The position numbers were made by a program, and so were the translations under genes. Under the pieces are notes generated by a model. That model saw only the letters and a list, made by a program, of their open reading frames with translations, was not told the DNA's origin and did no database searches. From positions 5,518,001 to 5,582,000 of the forward strand of contig NZ_CP107935.1 in assembly GCF_036038375.1 (NCBI RefSeq): a stretch of DNA of 64,000 bases, read 5' to 3'. Origin of the DNA: Streptomyces sp. NBC_00414 (GTDB lineage Bacteria; Actinomycetota; Actinomycetes; Streptomycetales; Streptomycetaceae). Below are positions 35,886 through 44,114 of the stretch, in pieces. Numbering within the stretch: position 1 is the first letter of the stretch; each line of letters begins with the position of its first letter.

Positions 35886-36359
35886 ATGGACGCAACCGGA
35901 CGTCGTCGGCAGAACTCCTTCACCGGCAGGGCTTATGAGCTGACGGAAGAAACCCCGGTGTACGTCATCTCGGTGGCCGCCCAGCTCTCCGGTCTGCACC
36001 CGCAGACGCTGCGTCAGTACGACCGCCTCGGCCTGGTCTCCCCGGACCGCACGGCCGGGCGGGGCCGGCGCTACTCGGCCCGCGACATCGAACTGCTGCG
36101 CACCGTCCAGCAGTTGTCGCAGGACGAGGGCATCAACCTCGCCGGCATCAAGCGCATCATCGAGCTGGAGAACCAGGTCGCCGCGCTCCAGTCCCGTGTC
36201 GCGGAACTGCAGTCGGCACTGGAGGGCGCGGCGGCGACCATGCAGCAGCGCGAGGCCGCGGTCCACGCCTCGTACCGCCGCGACCTGGTCCCGTACCAGG
36301 AGGTCCAGCAGACCAGCGCGCTGGTGGTCTGGCGCCCGAAGCGCCCACCGACGGACTGA
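35886..36359 (+). CDS. hspR: heat-shock repressor HspR (MerR family)
   Basis: A 157-residue MerR-type repressor. I chose ATG 35,886, seven bases after dnaJ and following ATGAGGA; the longer frame overlaps dnaJ. The winged HTH includes YVISVAAQLSGLHPQTLRQY and GLVSPDRTAGRGRRYS; a coiled coil with IELENQVAALQSRVAELQ follows at ~95-125. HspR binds HAIR sites with DnaK and represses the operon. Sites matching its consensus occur upstream of dnaK and clpB. Confidence 0.96.
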   Translation: MDATGRRRQNSFTGRAYELTEETPVYVISVAAQLSGLHPQTLRQYDRLGLVSPDRTAGRGRRYSARDIELLRTVQQLSQDEGINLAGIKRIIELENQVAALQSRVAELQSALEGAAATMQQREAAVHASYRRDLVPYQEVQQTSALVVWRPKRPPTD

Positions 36360-36383
36360 GTCCGAGCGGGCGAGCAGCCATGT

Positions 36384-36424
36384 TGAGGGGCCCGGAGGTT
36401 CATCGCGAACCGCCGGGCCCCTCA
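36384..36424. terminator. hairpin terminator after hspR
   Basis: The inverted repeat TGAGGGGCCCGG-A-GGTTC and GAACC-G-CCGGGCCCCTCA (one symmetrical mismatch) with a 5-base loop lies between the convergent hspR and methyltransferase genes and should stop transcription from both. Confidence 0.85.
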
Positions 36425-36442
36425 GGCAACGGCGGCTGACCG

Positions 36443-37171
36443 TCAGCCCGGTCGGTGCGCGACGAAGACGAACTCCCGGCCGGGGCGGTCGGGTGCGTCG
36501 CGGACGTCCTTCACGGTGTAGCCCTGCCCGGTCAGATCCGCCTCGATCTCGTCGCGCTCGCGGAAACGTAGGGTGGATTCCGAGGTCAGTACCTGTCCGT
36601 CCACGTCGAACACATAGGTACTGCGGAACGCCACCAACTGCCCGTCGACCCCGGTCAGTTCGGTCCAGCTCTCGACCGCGCCGACCCCCGGAATCTCCGT
36701 GATCCCGTACGAGGCCTCGCGGTTCCACTCCTCCCAGGCGCGCCGGGCCGGATCCCGGGTCTCGAAGACCAGATGCCCACCGGGCCGCAGAGCTTCGTAG
36801 GCGCCCCGCAGGGTGTCCCGCCAGGCCCGGTCGTCGACGATCTGCTGGGCGGCGTTGGCCGTCATGGTCGCCAGGTCGACGCGGAGGGGAGGCAGCGCGG
36901 TGGCGTCCCCGTGGATCCACCGCACGTGTTCGCCGCCGGGTTTGCCCCGGGCCACGTCGAGGGACGCTTCCGCCGGATCGACCCCGACGACGTCGATCCC
37001 CCGGCCGGCGAGCAGCAGCGCGAACACGCCGGTTCCGCAGCCGATGTCGAGCACGCGCCGCGCCCCGAACTCCTCCGCGATACGGACGTACGCGTCGAGG
37101 TCGCCGCGATCGGGGTCGAGCGGGTCGTAGATCGCGGCGAGCCGGGGGTGGCCGAAGTTCTCGTCAGCCAT
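36443..37171 (-). CDS. SAM-dependent class I methyltransferase
   Basis: A 242-residue methyltransferase. Motif I is VLDIGCGTGVFALLLA at ~40-55, followed by VVGVDPAEASLD (acidic post-I motif) and the GDATALPPLRVD segment. The C-terminal half is a distinct beta-rich cap found in Tam/UbiE-like proteins. The substrate is unknown. The ATG overlaps the end of the upstream DUF397 gene by eight bases, so it is probably co-transcribed with the XRE/DUF397 genes. Confidence 0.85.
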   Translation of the reverse strand: MADENFGHPRLAAIYDPLDPDRGDLDAYVRIAEEFGARRVLDIGCGTGVFALLLAGRGIDVVGVDPAEASLDVARGKPGGEHVRWIHGDATALPPLRVDLATMTANAAQQIVDDRAWRDTLRGAYEALRPGGHLVFETRDPARRAWEEWNREASYGITEIPGVGAVESWTELTGVDGQLVAFRSTYVFDVDGQVLTSESTLRFRERDEIEADLTGQGYTVKDVRDAPDRPGREFVFVAHRPG

Positions 37172-37379
37172 TGCGCTGCGCGCGGGCGTGCTGGAGAAGT
37201 CCGGCGAGGCCCTGCGGGGCGGTGGCGAGGATGGTGTCGGGGGTGTCGCTCTCGCGGAGGCGGAGGGTGCCGTCGGGGGCGGCGGCTATGTAGAGACAGT
37301 TGCCTTCAGGGCCGCCGCTGAAGGATGACTTCTGCCAGTTCAGCTCAGCACGGGGGCTTGGTTCGGTCTCGTCAGTCAT
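37164..37379 (-). CDS. DUF397 protein, copy B
   Basis: A 71-residue DUF397 protein with the family core LNWQKSSFSGGPEGNCLYIA and the RLRESDTPDTILATAP segment. DUF397 proteins pair with XRE/DUF5753 regulators in Streptomyces (the WhiJ/BldB-like systems), usually acting as small antagonists. It overlaps the preceding DUF397 gene by 8 bases and the methyltransferase by 8 bases. It is nearly identical to copy A except at the termini, indicating a recent tandem duplication. Confidence 0.9.
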   Translation of the reverse strand: MTDETEPSPRAELNWQKSSFSGGPEGNCLYIAAAPDGTLRLRESDTPDTILATAPQGLAGLLQHARAQRNG

Positions 37380-37566
37380 GGGTCCGCTTGGTGGTGCGGG
37401 CGTGGTGGAGGAGTCCGGCGAGACCTTGCGGGGCGGTGGCGAGGATGACGTCGGGGGTGTCGCTCTCGCGGAGGCGGAGGGTGCCGTCGGGGGCGGCGGC
37501 TATGTAGAGACAGTTGCCCTGCGGGCCGCCGCTGAAGGATGACTTCTGCCAGCTCAGCTCGGACAT
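37372..37566 (-). CDS. DUF397 protein, copy A
   Basis: A 64-residue DUF397 protein starting MSELSWQKSSFSGG, 8 bases from the stop of the XRE regulator gene. The core of about 50 residues differs from copy B at only a few positions, and the DNA is almost identical from SFSGG to the end of LAGLL. The C-terminus is basic (RTTKRTHD). It is most likely the cognate partner of the XRE protein. Confidence 0.9.
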   Translation of the reverse strand: MSELSWQKSSFSGGPQGNCLYIAAAPDGTLRLRESDTPDVILATAPQGLAGLLHHARTTKRTHD

Positions 37567-37574
37567 GCGGCTCC

Positions 37575-38456
37575 CTAAAGGGTGTAGAGAAGATGCTGGA
37601 TGAGGGCCAGCGAGTCCTTCACCGAGTGTGCATCGGGGGCCAACGATACGTCGATGGGGGCGAGGGCACTTTCGGTCAGGCGATCGAACAGCGCGGCGTA
37701 CTCCAGTAGATGACTCTGCTCTGTCAAGTAGCGCGACCCCAGGGGTGCTTCGAGCACGACGGTGCCCAACTTCGTCTCGTGGGGCACGAAATGAGCGAAG
37801 TTCCCGCTGAGTGCCGCGTACGCCTGGGCGCTGAACGGGTAGATCTGGATCGTCACATTGGGCAACCGAGCCAGCTCGATCAGGCGCAGCAATTGCTCTC
37901 GTACGACATCCGCGCCCCCGAACCGCATGTGCAGTGCGGCTTCGTGGATGACGGCGTGCACGGATGGCGGGTCGTCGAGCGTGAGAATGCGCTGCCGTTC
38001 CATACGGAACTTCAGGCACTCCTCAATGTTGTCGAACCCCAGCCTCGGGCTGGTGAAGATGGCGCGCGCGTAATCGGCGGTCTGGAACAGCCCTGGGATG
38101 AAAAGGGGTTCGTGCGTCCGGATCTTCAGGGCCTCCGATTCCAGCTCGGCCAGATCGAGTGCGCCAGGTTCCATGTGCTTCCTGTGCGCGGTCCACCAGC
38201 CCTTTCCTGTCGCCTCGGACATGGCAACCAGGGCTTCGACGTACGTCGCATCAGTGCATCCATAGAGGCGGCACAGTTCATGGAGCCGCTCCGTCAGGAT
38301 GGTCGTCTTCGCCGTCTCGATCTGGCTCAACTGGGCCCTGCCCATGCCGATCCGCTCGGCGGCCTCTCCCGCACTGAAGCCCGCCTGTTCGCGCAGGTGT
38401 TTGAGCTCGTAGCCGAGTCGTCGCTGGCGTTCGCTGATGGTGGTGCGCAGTCCCAC
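37575..38456 (-). CDS. XRE-family regulator with DUF5753 domain
   Basis: A 293-residue regulator with a GTG start. Residues ~12-70 are a Cro/CI-type HTH (LKHLREQAGFSAGEAAERIG, then RAQLSQIE). Residues ~100-280 are DUF5753, with EPLFIPGLFQTADYARAIF and the VTIQIYPFSAQAYAAL motif. These regulators act with DUF397 proteins and often an ATPase-fold protein, exactly the neighbours here. They commonly control development or antibiotic production in Streptomyces; the specific target is unknown. Confidence 0.9.
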   Translation of the reverse strand: MGLRTTISERQRRLGYELKHLREQAGFSAGEAAERIGMGRAQLSQIETAKTTILTERLHELCRLYGCTDATYVEALVAMSEATGKGWWTAHRKHMEPGALDLAELESEALKIRTHEPLFIPGLFQTADYARAIFTSPRLGFDNIEECLKFRMERQRILTLDDPPSVHAVIHEAALHMRFGGADVVREQLLRLIELARLPNVTIQIYPFSAQAYAALSGNFAHFVPHETKLGTVVLEAPLGSRYLTEQSHLLEYAALFDRLTESALAPIDVSLAPDAHSVKDSLALIQHLLYTL

Positions 38457-38703
38457 GGTCCACTCCTTGTCGGTCGCCCAAAGTCTCCACGGAGCGGGGG
38501 AGTTCGTCCACCGAGAGAGTGAATAGCTTGAACATTGTAAACCTCACCCGCTACGTTGAGTCCGGTTTCGGTTACTGAATGGAGCCACCCGCCACCCCTG
38601 CCCACAAGCCGACAGAGCACCCGCCCCTCCACCCGGGAGCGCGCGGGCACAGCCATCGCCGGGCGCGGGCCCACCCCCCTCGACCCCGACTGGAGTCACC
38701 CCC

Positions 38704-39135
38704 ATGGACCCCGCCCGCCGCGCAGCACACCGCCCCGCCCAACTCGTCCACGAATACAGCCTGTTCGCCCCCGCCGACGCCACCGCGCCCCGCGTCTGCC
38801 GGGACTTCGTGCGGGCCGTGCTGTTCACGCACGGGCGGGAAGCCCTGGTCATGCCCGCCGCCCTGTGCACCTCGGAACTGGTCACCAACGTCCACCTGCA
38901 CACCAAGGGCGCCGCCATACTCCGAGTCCGGCTCAACCCGGCCCGCCTGCACGTGAGTGTCTTCGACGAGAGTCCCGATCCACCCGTCGTGGCACACCCC
39001 GTCGCGGGGGTGGCCGCCTGCTGGGGGCGAGGGCTCGCCCTCGTCGACGAGGTGGCGGACGCGTGGGGCCTCGCCGACGGGCGGGCGGGGCGCTACGCGA
39101 AGGGCGTGTGGTTCGAGCTGCGCCCCGCGAGGTGA
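38704..39135 (+). CDS. HATPase_c-fold regulatory protein (SpoIIAB/RsbW-like)
   Basis: A 143-residue protein with a GHKL-type ATPase fold: N-box CTSELVTNVHLHT at ~55-67, then VSVFDESPDPP (G1-like) and GRGLALVDEVADAWG (G2-like). This size is typical of the many streptomycete anti-sigma-like ATPases that accompany XRE/DUF397 pairs. It is transcribed divergently from the XRE gene across a 247-base gap. The partner protein is unknown. Confidence 0.88.
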   Translation: MDPARRAAHRPAQLVHEYSLFAPADATAPRVCRDFVRAVLFTHGREALVMPAALCTSELVTNVHLHTKGAAILRVRLNPARLHVSVFDESPDPPVVAHPVAGVAACWGRGLALVDEVADAWGLADGRAGRYAKGVWFELRPAR

Positions 39136-39213
39136 GTCGTTTCTGCTTCGCCGGTTCGGGTGAATCAAGGGCGTTTTCGCAGGTGAGCCCGTATGTACGA
39201 GAGACTTGTGATC

Positions 39214-39846
39214 ATGACCGAGAGTAGGACCGAGCCTCCGTACCCGCCCGAGAACGCGCCCGGCCCCGACGAGGTCCTGTGGCAGGCCTGGGAGGCCATG
39301 GAACTCCCTGAGGGCTATCGAGCCGAGATCATCGAAGGAGCCGTCGAGGTGTCATCCACGGGCCGTTACGCGCACAGCCAGACCGTCTTCCTGTTCAAGG
39401 AGGCGCTGGGCGACTTTCTGAAGGGCGGGGACTTCGCCGCCCGGAACGCCACGAACGTCGTCCACGCGGGCTGTGTGTGGGTACCCGACCTGTTCGTCGT
39501 CCCCAGGGACACGGAACGGTACGTCACCGCCGACGGCGCGGGGATCACCGCGGCCGCCGTCCGACTGGTGGTGGGGGTCGTCTCCCCCGACCGGCGCCGC
39601 CAGGAGCGCGAACGCGTCATGAAGCGCCGCGAATACGCCCGCGCCGGCATCCCCGTGTACGTGGCCATCGACGACCACGACGACCAGGGCACCGTGACCG
39701 TCCTCACCGAACCCCGCCCCGACAGGGCCGACTGGGTGGGCGTGCACCGCGTGCCCTACGGCACCGAGGTCACCATCCCCGAAGGCCCCGCCAAGGGCCT
39801 GGTCATCACGGAGGCGATCACGGGACCCGCGCGGGCCGCTAAATAA
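39214..39846 (+). CDS. Uma2-family (DUF820) endonuclease-like protein
   Basis: A 210-residue Uma2 protein; I use ATG 39,214 (MTESRTEPPYP), although an ATG 21 bases upstream is in frame. Landmarks are AEIIEGAVEVSSTGRYAH (Glu in the fold's first motif), VWVPDLFVVP with the predicted catalytic Asp, and GIPVYVAIDDHDD replacing the usual EYWVVD strand. The family has a PD-(D/E)xK restriction-like fold and is expanded in Streptomyces; its role is not established. Its 3' end overlaps the convergent DUF4239 gene by 8 bases. Confidence 0.85.
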   Translation: MTESRTEPPYPPENAPGPDEVLWQAWEAMELPEGYRAEIIEGAVEVSSTGRYAHSQTVFLFKEALGDFLKGGDFAARNATNVVHAGCVWVPDLFVVPRDTERYVTADGAGITAAAVRLVVGVVSPDRRRQERERVMKRREYARAGIPVYVAIDDHDDQGTVTVLTEPRPDRADWVGVHRVPYGTEVTIPEGPAKGLVITEAITGPARAAK

Positions 39847-40600
39847 CGGCATACCGCTGCAACGCGAGCCTCAGCGGTTCCGGCTCCACGTGGATGCCCC
39901 CGCCGAAGGGGTGGTTCATGGCCGACAGCACGGCCAGCACGGCGGACACCAGCAGGGCGAGCAGACCGATGCTGATCATGCTCGTCCAGGTCAGGGCGCG
40001 GATCTGGATCGCGGCGGCGGCCACCAGCAGCAGGGCGGACACGAGCAGGCCGATCCAGAGGTAGGGCGGGATCCCGTGGGAGACGGCGAGAATCCGTGCG
40101 CGCCGCGCGTCCCCCACCTCCCTGAGCGCGACGAGCGAGTCACGTGCGAAGACCTGCTCCTGCTTGGTCCCGCCCACGGTGTCCTGCAGTGCCCGGCGCA
40201 GCTCGTCGTACTGGCGCTGGGCCCGTGCGCTGGACGTCCCCCTCTCCATGGCCGGCCACTCCTCGTCGATCACCGTGACCGTGTACTCGCGGGTGAGATC
40301 ACGGATCCGTTCGCGTGACGCGTCGGGCAGCGGCCGGGTGGCCCACTGGAGGTTGATGAGGCTCGCCCCCTCGTTGCTGACGTCCTCGGCGGCCTTGGTC
40401 AAGGTCGTCTGGGCGGAGACGATGGAGAGGGCCAGGATGAAACTGAACAGTGTCCTGTTGACGTTGGAGAAGTGATCCAGGGTGTCCTTCAGGGCGTACC
40501 GCTCGTGCCAGTGCTCCGGCACGTAACGCACCATCAGGGCAAGGAGAAGGAGCGAAGCGGGGACGCTGCAGGCGACGAAGGCAATTGCTGACAAGTCCAT
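39839..40600 (-). CDS. DUF4239 membrane protein
   Basis: A 253-residue protein from ATG 40,600 (a TTG twelve bases upstream is also possible). An N-terminal membrane helix (~5-25), a second at ~50-70 (LFSFILALSIVSAQTTL), a helical middle with ARAQRQYDELRRALQD, and two C-terminal helices (~180-225) fit DUF4239, a family of bestrophin-like membrane proteins of unknown function. It is flanked by convergent Uma2 and by DUF2848 genes with no obvious functional link. Confidence 0.8.
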   Translation of the reverse strand: MDLSAIAFVACSVPASLLLLALMVRYVPEHWHERYALKDTLDHFSNVNRTLFSFILALSIVSAQTTLTKAAEDVSNEGASLINLQWATRPLPDASRERIRDLTREYTVTVIDEEWPAMERGTSSARAQRQYDELRRALQDTVGGTKQEQVFARDSLVALREVGDARRARILAVSHGIPPYLWIGLLVSALLLVAAAAIQIRALTWTSMISIGLLALLVSAVLAVLSAMNHPFGGGIHVEPEPLRLALQRYAVI

Positions 40601-40698
40601 CCAGCCAACCAAGCTGAACAGGGCATTCGCGCTGCGGCATCAGGCGAAGTTCACCGGATCGAGTGGGCGGGCGCGGGTCGGCGCCGGGGCGGGCCGGT

Positions 40699-41385
40699 TC
40701 AGCCGATCGGTGCCGGCAGCGGGAGGACCTCGTACGCCAGACGGATCGTGTCGCCGGTCGCCGGATCGCCCAGTTCCACGCGCCAGGCCTCGGCGAACTG
40801 GTCCACGTCCTCGGTCATCGGGATCGTCCCGGAGATGAGGACGGTGCCGGGCACCAGGTCGCCGCGCGAGCGCAGGACCCCGGCCCAGTAGCCGGGAGTG
40901 AGCAGCTCCGCGAGCGTGCCGTGCTGGATCTCCGTCTCCTGGCCGCGGTGGGTGACCCAGGCCCGCAGCGTGAGGTCGTCGATGCGTGTCTGGACGTCGT
41001 CCAGACGCCAGGCGCGGCGGGCGAGCACGTCCGGGCCCGCGTTCTTGCTCCAGGCGACCCCGTGCACCTCAAGGTCACGGTCGGTGTGGTCGCAGGCCGC
41101 CGTGAGCAGCAGTTCGCCGTCCGCCGCGACGACCAGCGCCCACTCGGCCTCGCCGGAGGTGCGCGCGTGCTGCACGGAGACCCGGTCCGTCTGCTGGGCC
41201 AGATACGGCGAGACGGGGTAGAGCGCCGGGGTCACGGACGGCGCGGGAACACCGAGCCGGGCCAGCTCCGCGACGTGCGCGGCCACCTCGTCCTGGCCGC
41301 GTCCGGCGTACCCCGCGTTGAGCACCTGCCGCACGTCGACGTCACGGGTGGAACCGTCGGGCAGCTCGAAGGTCAGCACAGCCAC
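40699..41385 (-). CDS. DUF2848 protein
   Basis: A 228-residue protein with GTG start. It resembles DUF2848, a fumarylacetoacetate-hydrolase-like family: the TPALYPVSPYLAQQTDRVSV, EWALVVAADGELLLTAACDHTDRDLE and PGTVLISGTIP segments fit. It is divergent from the MHS transporter operon across 143 bases that contain the GntR-type operator, so it probably belongs to the same catabolic regulon and acts on an organic acid or derived compound. Confidence 0.78.
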   Translation of the reverse strand: MAVLTFELPDGSTRDVDVRQVLNAGYAGRGQDEVAAHVAELARLGVPAPSVTPALYPVSPYLAQQTDRVSVQHARTSGEAEWALVVAADGELLLTAACDHTDRDLEVHGVAWSKNAGPDVLARRAWRLDDVQTRIDDLTLRAWVTHRGQETEIQHGTLAELLTPGYWAGVLRSRGDLVPGTVLISGTIPMTEDVDQFAEAWRVELGDPATGDTIRLAYEVLPLPAPIG

Positions 41386-41440
41386 AGGAACTCCTGAATG
41401 GGTCGGTTTCGAAGCGGTTGACTTCCGGCGCAGGGGTTGC

Positions 41441-41468
41441 GCATACGACCTGTATACAAGAAGTATGC
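41441..41468 (+). promoter_or_regulatory. concentric palindrome, probable GntR-type operator
   Basis: GCATAC-N4-TGTATACA-N4-GTATGC is a 28-base element in which the inner palindrome and the outer arms share one centre (41,454.5). It lies between the divergent DUF2848 and MHS transporter genes. A related element with the same spacing of GCATAC and GTATACA sits at the start of the gntR-like gene, so this is probably its binding site. Confidence 0.7.
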
Positions 41469-41528
41469 CGAAAGGTCGATGTCCCCACGACGCCCCACCG
41501 ACGCCCCACGACGCAAGGAACAGGCAGC

Positions 41529-42887
41529 ATGCAATCCACCCAGCAGGCCGCAGGGGCCCCGAACCCCGGCCGCTCAGGTATCCGCCGCGCCTTCTTCGCC
41601 AGCCTCACCGGGACCGCCCTGGAGTGGTACGACTTCGCGGTCTACTCGGCCGCCGCGGCCCTGGTCTTCGGTGATCTCTTCTTCCCCTCGGAGGACCCCC
41701 TCACCGGCACGATCCTGGCGTTCTCCACCTACGCCGTCGGCTACATCTCCCGCCCGCTCGGCGGCTTCGTCTTCGGCCGGCTCGGCGATGTCATCGGCCG
41801 CAAGAAGGTCCTCATCGCCACGCTGGTCCTGATCGGCGTGGCCACCTTCCTGATCGGACTGCTGCCCGCCTACGGCACGGTCGGCGTGGCCGCGCCGATC
41901 GCCCTTGTCGTGCTGCGCTTCGCGCAGGGCGTCGGCGTGGGCGGCGAGTGGGGCGGCGCCGTCCTGCTGTCCAGCGAGTTCGGCGACCCGCGCCGCCGCG
42001 GTTTCTACGCGTCGGCCGCCCAGATCGGACCGCCCGCGGGCAACCTCCTGGCCAACGGCGTGCTGGCCGCGCTCGGGGTCCTGCTGACGGAGGACCAGTT
42101 CCTGTCCTGGGGCTGGCGCGTGGCGTTCCTGCTCTCCGGTGTGCTGGTCGGCTTCGGCCTGTGGATCCGGGCGAAGCTGGAGGAGACCCCGGTGTTCAAG
42201 GCGATGGAGGCCGAGGGCACCCGGCCCGAGGCGCCGATCCGCGAGGTGTTCACCACTCAGCCCCGCGCGCTGTGCGCGGCCGTCCTGAGCCGGGTGGCCC
42301 CCGACGTGCTGTACGCGATGTTCACCGTCTTCGTCCTGACCTACGCGACCGACGAGCTGGACATGTCGCGCGGCTCCGCGCTGACCGCCGTACTCATCGG
42401 CTCATCCCTTCAGGTCTTCCTCATCCCCCTGGCCGGCGCCGTGTCCGACCGGGTCAACCGGCGTCTGCTGTACGGCTGTTCCGCCCTGGCCGCGGGCGTG
42501 TGGCCGTTCGTGTTCTTCCTGATGGTCGACGGCGGCAGCTGGATCCTGCTGGTGTGCGGTGTCGTCGGAGGCCTGGTCATCCACTCCTTCATGTACGGAC
42601 CGCAGGCGGCCTTCGTCGCGGAACAGTTCTCGCCGCGCCTGCGCTACACGGGCTCCTCGCTGGCCTACACCCTCGCCGGTCTCATCGGCGGCGCGATCGC
42701 TCCGCTGCTGTTCACCGTCCTGCTCAGCTCCTACGACAGCTGGGTCCCGCTCGCCCTGTACCTCGCGGTCGCCGCGGCCGTCACCGTCGTGGGACTGGTC
42801 CTGGGCCGGGACGCCGACCAGGCGGGTGAGGAAGAGGAGCTGCTCGTCACCCGCGCCAAGACCGAGCCGGCCGTCAAGCTCACCTGA
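41529..42887 (+). CDS. MHS-family MFS transporter
   Basis: A 452-residue, 12-helix transporter of the metabolite:H+ symporter group. I chose ATG 41,529, which has AAGGAACAGG upstream, over open sequence back to 41,418. The MHS signature is clear: RAFFASLTGTALEWYDFAVY near 20-40, then SRPLGGFVFGRLGDVIGRKK and RFAQGVGVGGEWGGAVLL. MHS carriers take up organic acids or betaines. The following nitrilase and cupin genes suggest import of an amide or nitrile-like carboxylate. Confidence 0.9.
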   Translation: MQSTQQAAGAPNPGRSGIRRAFFASLTGTALEWYDFAVYSAAAALVFGDLFFPSEDPLTGTILAFSTYAVGYISRPLGGFVFGRLGDVIGRKKVLIATLVLIGVATFLIGLLPAYGTVGVAAPIALVVLRFAQGVGVGGEWGGAVLLSSEFGDPRRRGFYASAAQIGPPAGNLLANGVLAALGVLLTEDQFLSWGWRVAFLLSGVLVGFGLWIRAKLEETPVFKAMEAEGTRPEAPIREVFTTQPRALCAAVLSRVAPDVLYAMFTVFVLTYATDELDMSRGSALTAVLIGSSLQVFLIPLAGAVSDRVNRRLLYGCSALAAGVWPFVFFLMVDGGSWILLVCGVVGGLVIHSFMYGPQAAFVAEQFSPRLRYTGSSLAYTLAGLIGGAIAPLLFTVLLSSYDSWVPLALYLAVAAAVTVVGLVLGRDADQAGEEEELLVTRAKTEPAVKLT

Positions 42888-42930
42888 TCCTCGCCCTCAA
42901 GAATCCTCGCCCTCAAGAAAGGACAGCCCT

Positions 42931-43734
42931 GTGCGTCTCGCCCTGAGCCAGTTCACCAGCGGACCCGAGCCGGAGAAGAATCTCGGACTCATCGAGGACG
43001 GCGTCCGGCGCGCCGCCGACGCAGGGGCACGCGTCGTCGTGTTCCCCGAAGCGTCGATGGCCTGCTTCGGCACCCCCTTGCCGCCGATCGCACAGCCGCT
43101 CGACGGCCCCTGGGCCGACGCGGTACGCGCCATCGCGGCCGCGGCGGACATCGTCGTGGTGGCGGGCATGTTCACCCCGGCCCCGCGAGGCCGGGTGGCC
43201 AACACCCTGCTGGTCACCGGGCCGGGCGTCGAGGCCTCGTACGACAAGATCCATCTGTACGACGCCTTCGGCTACGCCGAGTCCGACACCGTCGCCGCGG
43301 GCTCGCGGATCGTCACCGTCGACATCGACGGCGTACGCGTCGGACTGGCCACGTGCTACGACGTCCGCTTCCCCGAGCTCTTCCGGGCGCACGCCGACGC
43401 GGGGGCCGTGGCGACGCTCCTGCCCGCCTCCTGGGGCGCCGGTCCGGGCAAGCGCGAGCAGTGGGAGCTGCTCGTACGTGCCCGTGCCCTGGACGCCACC
43501 GTGTGGGTCGCGGCCGTGGACCAGGCCGATCCGGCGGCCGGAGGAGTGGTTCCGCACGCTTCGGCGCCCACGGGCATCGGACACAGCATGATCGTCGGGC
43601 CGGACGGAACCGTACGCCGTAGCCTGGGCGCGGAGCCGGGTCTGCTGACGGCCGACCTGGACGTCGACGAGGTGGCGGCGGTCCGCGAGAAGACGTCGGT
43701 GCTGGCCAACCGCCGCCTGGGGCGTACCGCATGA
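42931..43734 (+). CDS. carbon-nitrogen hydrolase (nitrilase superfamily)
   Basis: A 267-residue enzyme with GTG start and AAAGGA upstream. The catalytic triad is visible: Glu40 (VVVFPEAS), Lys106 (YDKIHLYD) and Cys142 (TCYDVRFPEL). It should hydrolyse an amide of a small carboxylate; the exact substrate cannot be read from sequence, though the YDVRFPE context is typical of omega-amidase/Nit-like members. The stop overlaps the cupin start (ATGA). Confidence 0.92.
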   Translation: MRLALSQFTSGPEPEKNLGLIEDGVRRAADAGARVVVFPEASMACFGTPLPPIAQPLDGPWADAVRAIAAAADIVVVAGMFTPAPRGRVANTLLVTGPGVEASYDKIHLYDAFGYAESDTVAAGSRIVTVDIDGVRVGLATCYDVRFPELFRAHADAGAVATLLPASWGAGPGKREQWELLVRARALDATVWVAAVDQADPAAGGVVPHASAPTGIGHSMIVGPDGTVRRSLGAEPGLLTADLDVDEVAAVREKTSVLANRRLGRTA

Positions 43735-44090
43735 GCAAACCGGAGCTTGAGTTCCATCTGCCCACCGGGCCCTGGACGGCGCCCGCGGGCGCCGTCCAGG
43801 GGGTCGTGGAGCGTGAGCTGGCCGCGGACGGGTCCGGCACCCGCCGCACCGCGCTCGTCCGCTGGGAGCCGGGTACCGACACGTCCGCACAGGGGGTGAC
43901 CCGGCACGACTTCTGGGAGGAGGTCTACCTCCTCGAAGGGGACATGCACGACCTGACCCTCGGCGAGACCTTCACGCGGGGCTCGTACGCCTGCCGCCCG
44001 CCGGGGATGCCGCACGGCCCGTGGACGACGTCCGCCGGCGTCACGATGCTCGTCGTCATATATCCGGTGGATACATACCCGGAGACCTGA
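43731..44090 (+). CDS. small cupin-domain protein
   Basis: A 119-residue single cupin fold. Motif 1 is degenerate (TRHDFWEEVYLLEGDMHDL) and motif 2 reads GSYACRPPGMPHGPW, with His and Glu residues that could bind a metal. It is translationally coupled to the nitrilase gene. It may be an accessory enzyme such as an isomerase or dioxygenase-like protein in the same pathway; its substrate is unknown. Confidence 0.82.
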   Translation: MSKPELEFHLPTGPWTAPAGAVQGVVERELAADGSGTRRTALVRWEPGTDTSAQGVTRHDFWEEVYLLEGDMHDLTLGETFTRGSYACRPPGMPHGPWTTSAGVTMLVVIYPVDTYPET

Positions 44091-44114
44091 CTCCGGCCCC
44101 GCGCAGGAGGCGGG

